Of a DNA stretch of 6,777 bases, positions 5,452 to 6,777 are shown one piece after another (the first letter of the stretch is position 1; each line of letters opens with the position of its first letter). The position numbers and the translations under genes are program-made. This DNA is from Desulfuromonadaceae bacterium (lineage in GTDB: Bacteria; Desulfobacterota; Desulfuromonadia; Desulfuromonadales; Geopsychrobacteraceae). The stretch lies in the NCBI GenBank assembly GCA_016744555.1, contig JADGED010000131.1, positions 1 to 6,777 of the forward strand, in the 5' to 3' direction. Under the pieces are notes generated by a model. It was not told where the DNA came from and searched no databases. It was given only the letters and a program-made list of their open reading frames with translations.

Positions 5452-6177
5452 TTACCAGCCACCAGAAGCGCCGCCACCGCCACCGAAGCCACCGCCGCCA
5501 GAAAAGCCACCGCCACCTCCGCCACCGAAGCCACCACCGCCCATAAATGGGCCGCCAAAAAAGATGCCGCTACGACGAGAATGGCCGCGCCGTCCGCCGC
5601 CGAGTCGACCAATTAATGGTAGGATGAAAAAGAGTAGAAAAAAGATGCTTCCAAAAGAGCTGCGCTTCTTTTTTTTGCCGTTGGTCTTTCCAGTGCCGGT
5701 ATACTCGCCTCGAACCGCTTCGGCAATGCCAACTACCCCGGCAACGATACCACCATCAAAATCACCTTGTTTGAATTTAGGGGTGACTTCATTATCGATT
5801 ATGCGCCCAGCAAGGAGATCAGTTAAGCGTCCTTCGAGCCCATAACCCACTTCGATCCTAACTTTACGTTCTGCTTTTGCAACTAATAGCAGGGCTCCAT
5901 TATCTTTACCTTGTTGACCAATTTTCCAGGTGTCGAATACTCGTAAGGAGTAATCTTCCAACGCTTCACCATCTAGGGTGGCAATTGTCAGTAGGGTTAT
6001 CTGAGTAGAATCACTGGCTTCAAAGCTACGGAGAAATTGTTCCAGCTTTAGCTCTACTCCAGATGAAAGCAAGCCCGCATTGTCATTGACATAGCCATTA
6101 GCTTTCGGGATGCCAAGTGCGGCTGCATTAGTGCAGAAAAGTAAAAGGATTAATAGTGAGCCAATTAAATAGCGCAT
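5452..6177 (-). CDS. Secreted/membrane-anchored TPM-domain protein, YgcG-like, with glycine-rich tail
   Basis: A 241-aa envelope protein. A signal peptide (about 1-20, hydrophobic LIGSLLILLLF, ending near AAA) precedes a TPM domain at about 27-156, with the conserved opening GYVNDNAGLLS (28-38), QITLLTIATLDGE (59-71), GALLLVAKAERKVRIEVGYG (94-113) and the EGRLTD...AGRIIDNEV segment (115-131). A basic linker with K-rich NGKKKKR (166-172) leads into a transmembrane segment (about 175-190), then an Arg/Gly-rich stretch and a nearly pure Gly/Phe tail ending GASGGW. This layout is typical of the YgcG/TPM family usually found with lemA; biochemical function is not established. The likely topology is periplasmic TPM domain with one C-terminal membrane anchor. 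Its ATG overlaps the lemA stop by one base (TAATG), indicating translational coupling; only a weak AAGG lies upstream. Confidence 0.92.
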   Translation of the reverse strand: MRYLIGSLLILLLFCTNAAALGIPKANGYVNDNAGLLSSGVELKLEQFLRSFEASDSTQITLLTIATLDGEALEDYSLRVFDTWKIGQQGKDNGALLLVAKAERKVRIEVGYGLEGRLTDLLAGRIIDNEVTPKFKQGDFDGGIVAGVVGIAEAVRGEYTGTGKTNGKKKKRSSFGSIFFLLFFILPLIGRLGGGRRGHSRRSGIFFGGPFMGGGGFGGGGGGGFSGGGGFGGGGGASGGW

Positions 6178-6758
6178 TAAAATGTAACCTTTGGCGCTGC
6201 TTCAGCACCGGCATCAGCCTTAAATGCCTCTTTGCGCTCTAGGTGGAGAAGAAAATTATTAGTCATGCTGTTCGGAAACGTCCGAATCGAAGTGTTAAAA
6301 ATGCGTACAGATTCGTTGTAGCGTTGGCGAGCAACATTGATGCGGTTTTCGGTACCCTCAAGTTGATGTTGTAAATCCCGAAAGTTGGCGCTGGCTTTTA
6401 AATCAGGATAGCGCTCTGCTACAACTAATAAACGAGATAATGCTCCCGAAAGGGTCCCTTGAGCTTTTTGAAATTGCTGCATTGCTGCGGCATTGCCGAG
6501 CTTGTCTATGGATAGGTTAGTTTGACCAACCTTGGCACGGGCATTAGTTACTGCAGTAAAGGTCTCTTTTTCATGGGCAGCGTAGCCTTTTACTGTTGAA
6601 ACTAGATTAGGAATTAAATCTGCACGGCGTTGATAAGTTGCTTCTACATCACCCCATGCAGCAAAAACTACCTCTTCATTTTTCTGGATTTTATTATAAC
6701 CACAGCCGCTGAGAAGCAGGACACTGCATAGGAGGATAAGTAAGTTACGAATTTGCAT
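6177..6758 (-). CDS. lemA: LemA family lipoprotein
   Basis: A 193-aa LemA protein. The N-terminus is a lipoprotein signal with lipobox L16-S17-G18-C19, so the mature protein is probably lipid-anchored through C19, whereas many LemA proteins carry a plain N-terminal membrane helix. The family core is complete: YQRRADLIPNLVSTVKGYAAHE at about 42-63 (split motif, key residues RRxDLIPNLV), LVVAERYPDLKAS at 111-123, F-x-x-LQ-x-x-LEGTENRI at 126-140, ARQRYNESV at 143-151 and FNTSIRTFP at 154-162. The fold is a long helical bundle; its function is unknown. GGAG (6767-6770 on the minus strand) lies 8 nt before the ATG. The stop codon overlaps the following TPM gene. The operon promoter lies beyond the window edge. 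Confidence 0.95.
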   Translation of the reverse strand: MQIRNLLILLCSVLLLSGCGYNKIQKNEEVVFAAWGDVEATYQRRADLIPNLVSTVKGYAAHEKETFTAVTNARAKVGQTNLSIDKLGNAAAMQQFQKAQGTLSGALSRLLVVAERYPDLKASANFRDLQHQLEGTENRINVARQRYNESVRIFNTSIRTFPNSMTNNFLLHLERKEAFKADAGAEAAPKVTF

Positions 6759-6777
6759 TTGTTGTTCTCCATAGTAT

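Noticed and set aside
5340..5612. Minus-strand 90-codon Ala/Val-rich frame
   Set aside because: It is the shifted frame of the Gly-codon tail of the first TPM gene followed by translated repeat sequence.
5564..5845. Plus-strand 93-codon Pro/Arg/Lys-rich frame
   Set aside because: Antisense to the Gly-rich tail and linker of the first TPM gene; its composition is explained by the reverse complement of glycine and basic codons.

Overview
The window looks like chromosome of a Gram-negative, probably of the Desulfuromonadales type or a related proteobacterial group. This is inferred from a lipoprotein signal, SfsA, a moderately A+T-rich composition, the presence of a TmcAL-type tRNA acetate ligase, and several families of short dispersed extragenic repeats typical of such genomes. 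The taxonomic call is from memory of similar gene sets and not from a search. No phage, plasmid, CRISPR, transposase, tRNA or rRNA gene is visible.

Layout. Positions 1-392 hold no convincing gene. They contain three successive hairpins (17-106), a doubtful 65-codon ORF (127-324, minus), an 11-bp palindrome (311-346) and a tandem array of the heptamer CCTTGAA (344-388). Next comes a minus-strand acyl-CoA synthetase of the AlkK/medium-to-long-chain FadD type (393-2030). It diverges from sfsA (2222-2914, plus) across an A+T-rich gap carrying a palindromic -10-like element. A 450-nt gap (2915-3364) holds three repeat-like elements, and then tmcAL (3365-4615, plus) encodes tRNA-Met cytidine acetate ligase. 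Converging on it from the right edge is a minus-strand cluster: lemA (6177-6758), a secreted or anchored TPM/YgcG-type protein with a glycine-rich tail (5452-6177), and a second, cytoplasmic/membrane TPM-domain protein (4633-5265).

How it fits together. lemA and the first TPM gene overlap by one base (TAATG) and are surely co-transcribed. The second TPM gene probably belongs to the same operon but is separated by 186 nt packed with two inverted copies of a G/C-rich hairpin repeat and a CTCTGTGTCTC-type repeat. The acyl-CoA synthetase, sfsA and tmcAL are separate housekeeping-type genes with no obvious functional link.

The most noteworthy feature is the density of dispersed repeats. Nearly every intergenic gap holds at least one, and at two genes (tmcAL and the second TPM gene) repeat sequence reads in frame into the gene start. 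This creates false N-terminal extensions and, for tmcAL, apparently supplies the ribosome-binding site. I see no convincing new defence or metabolic system.
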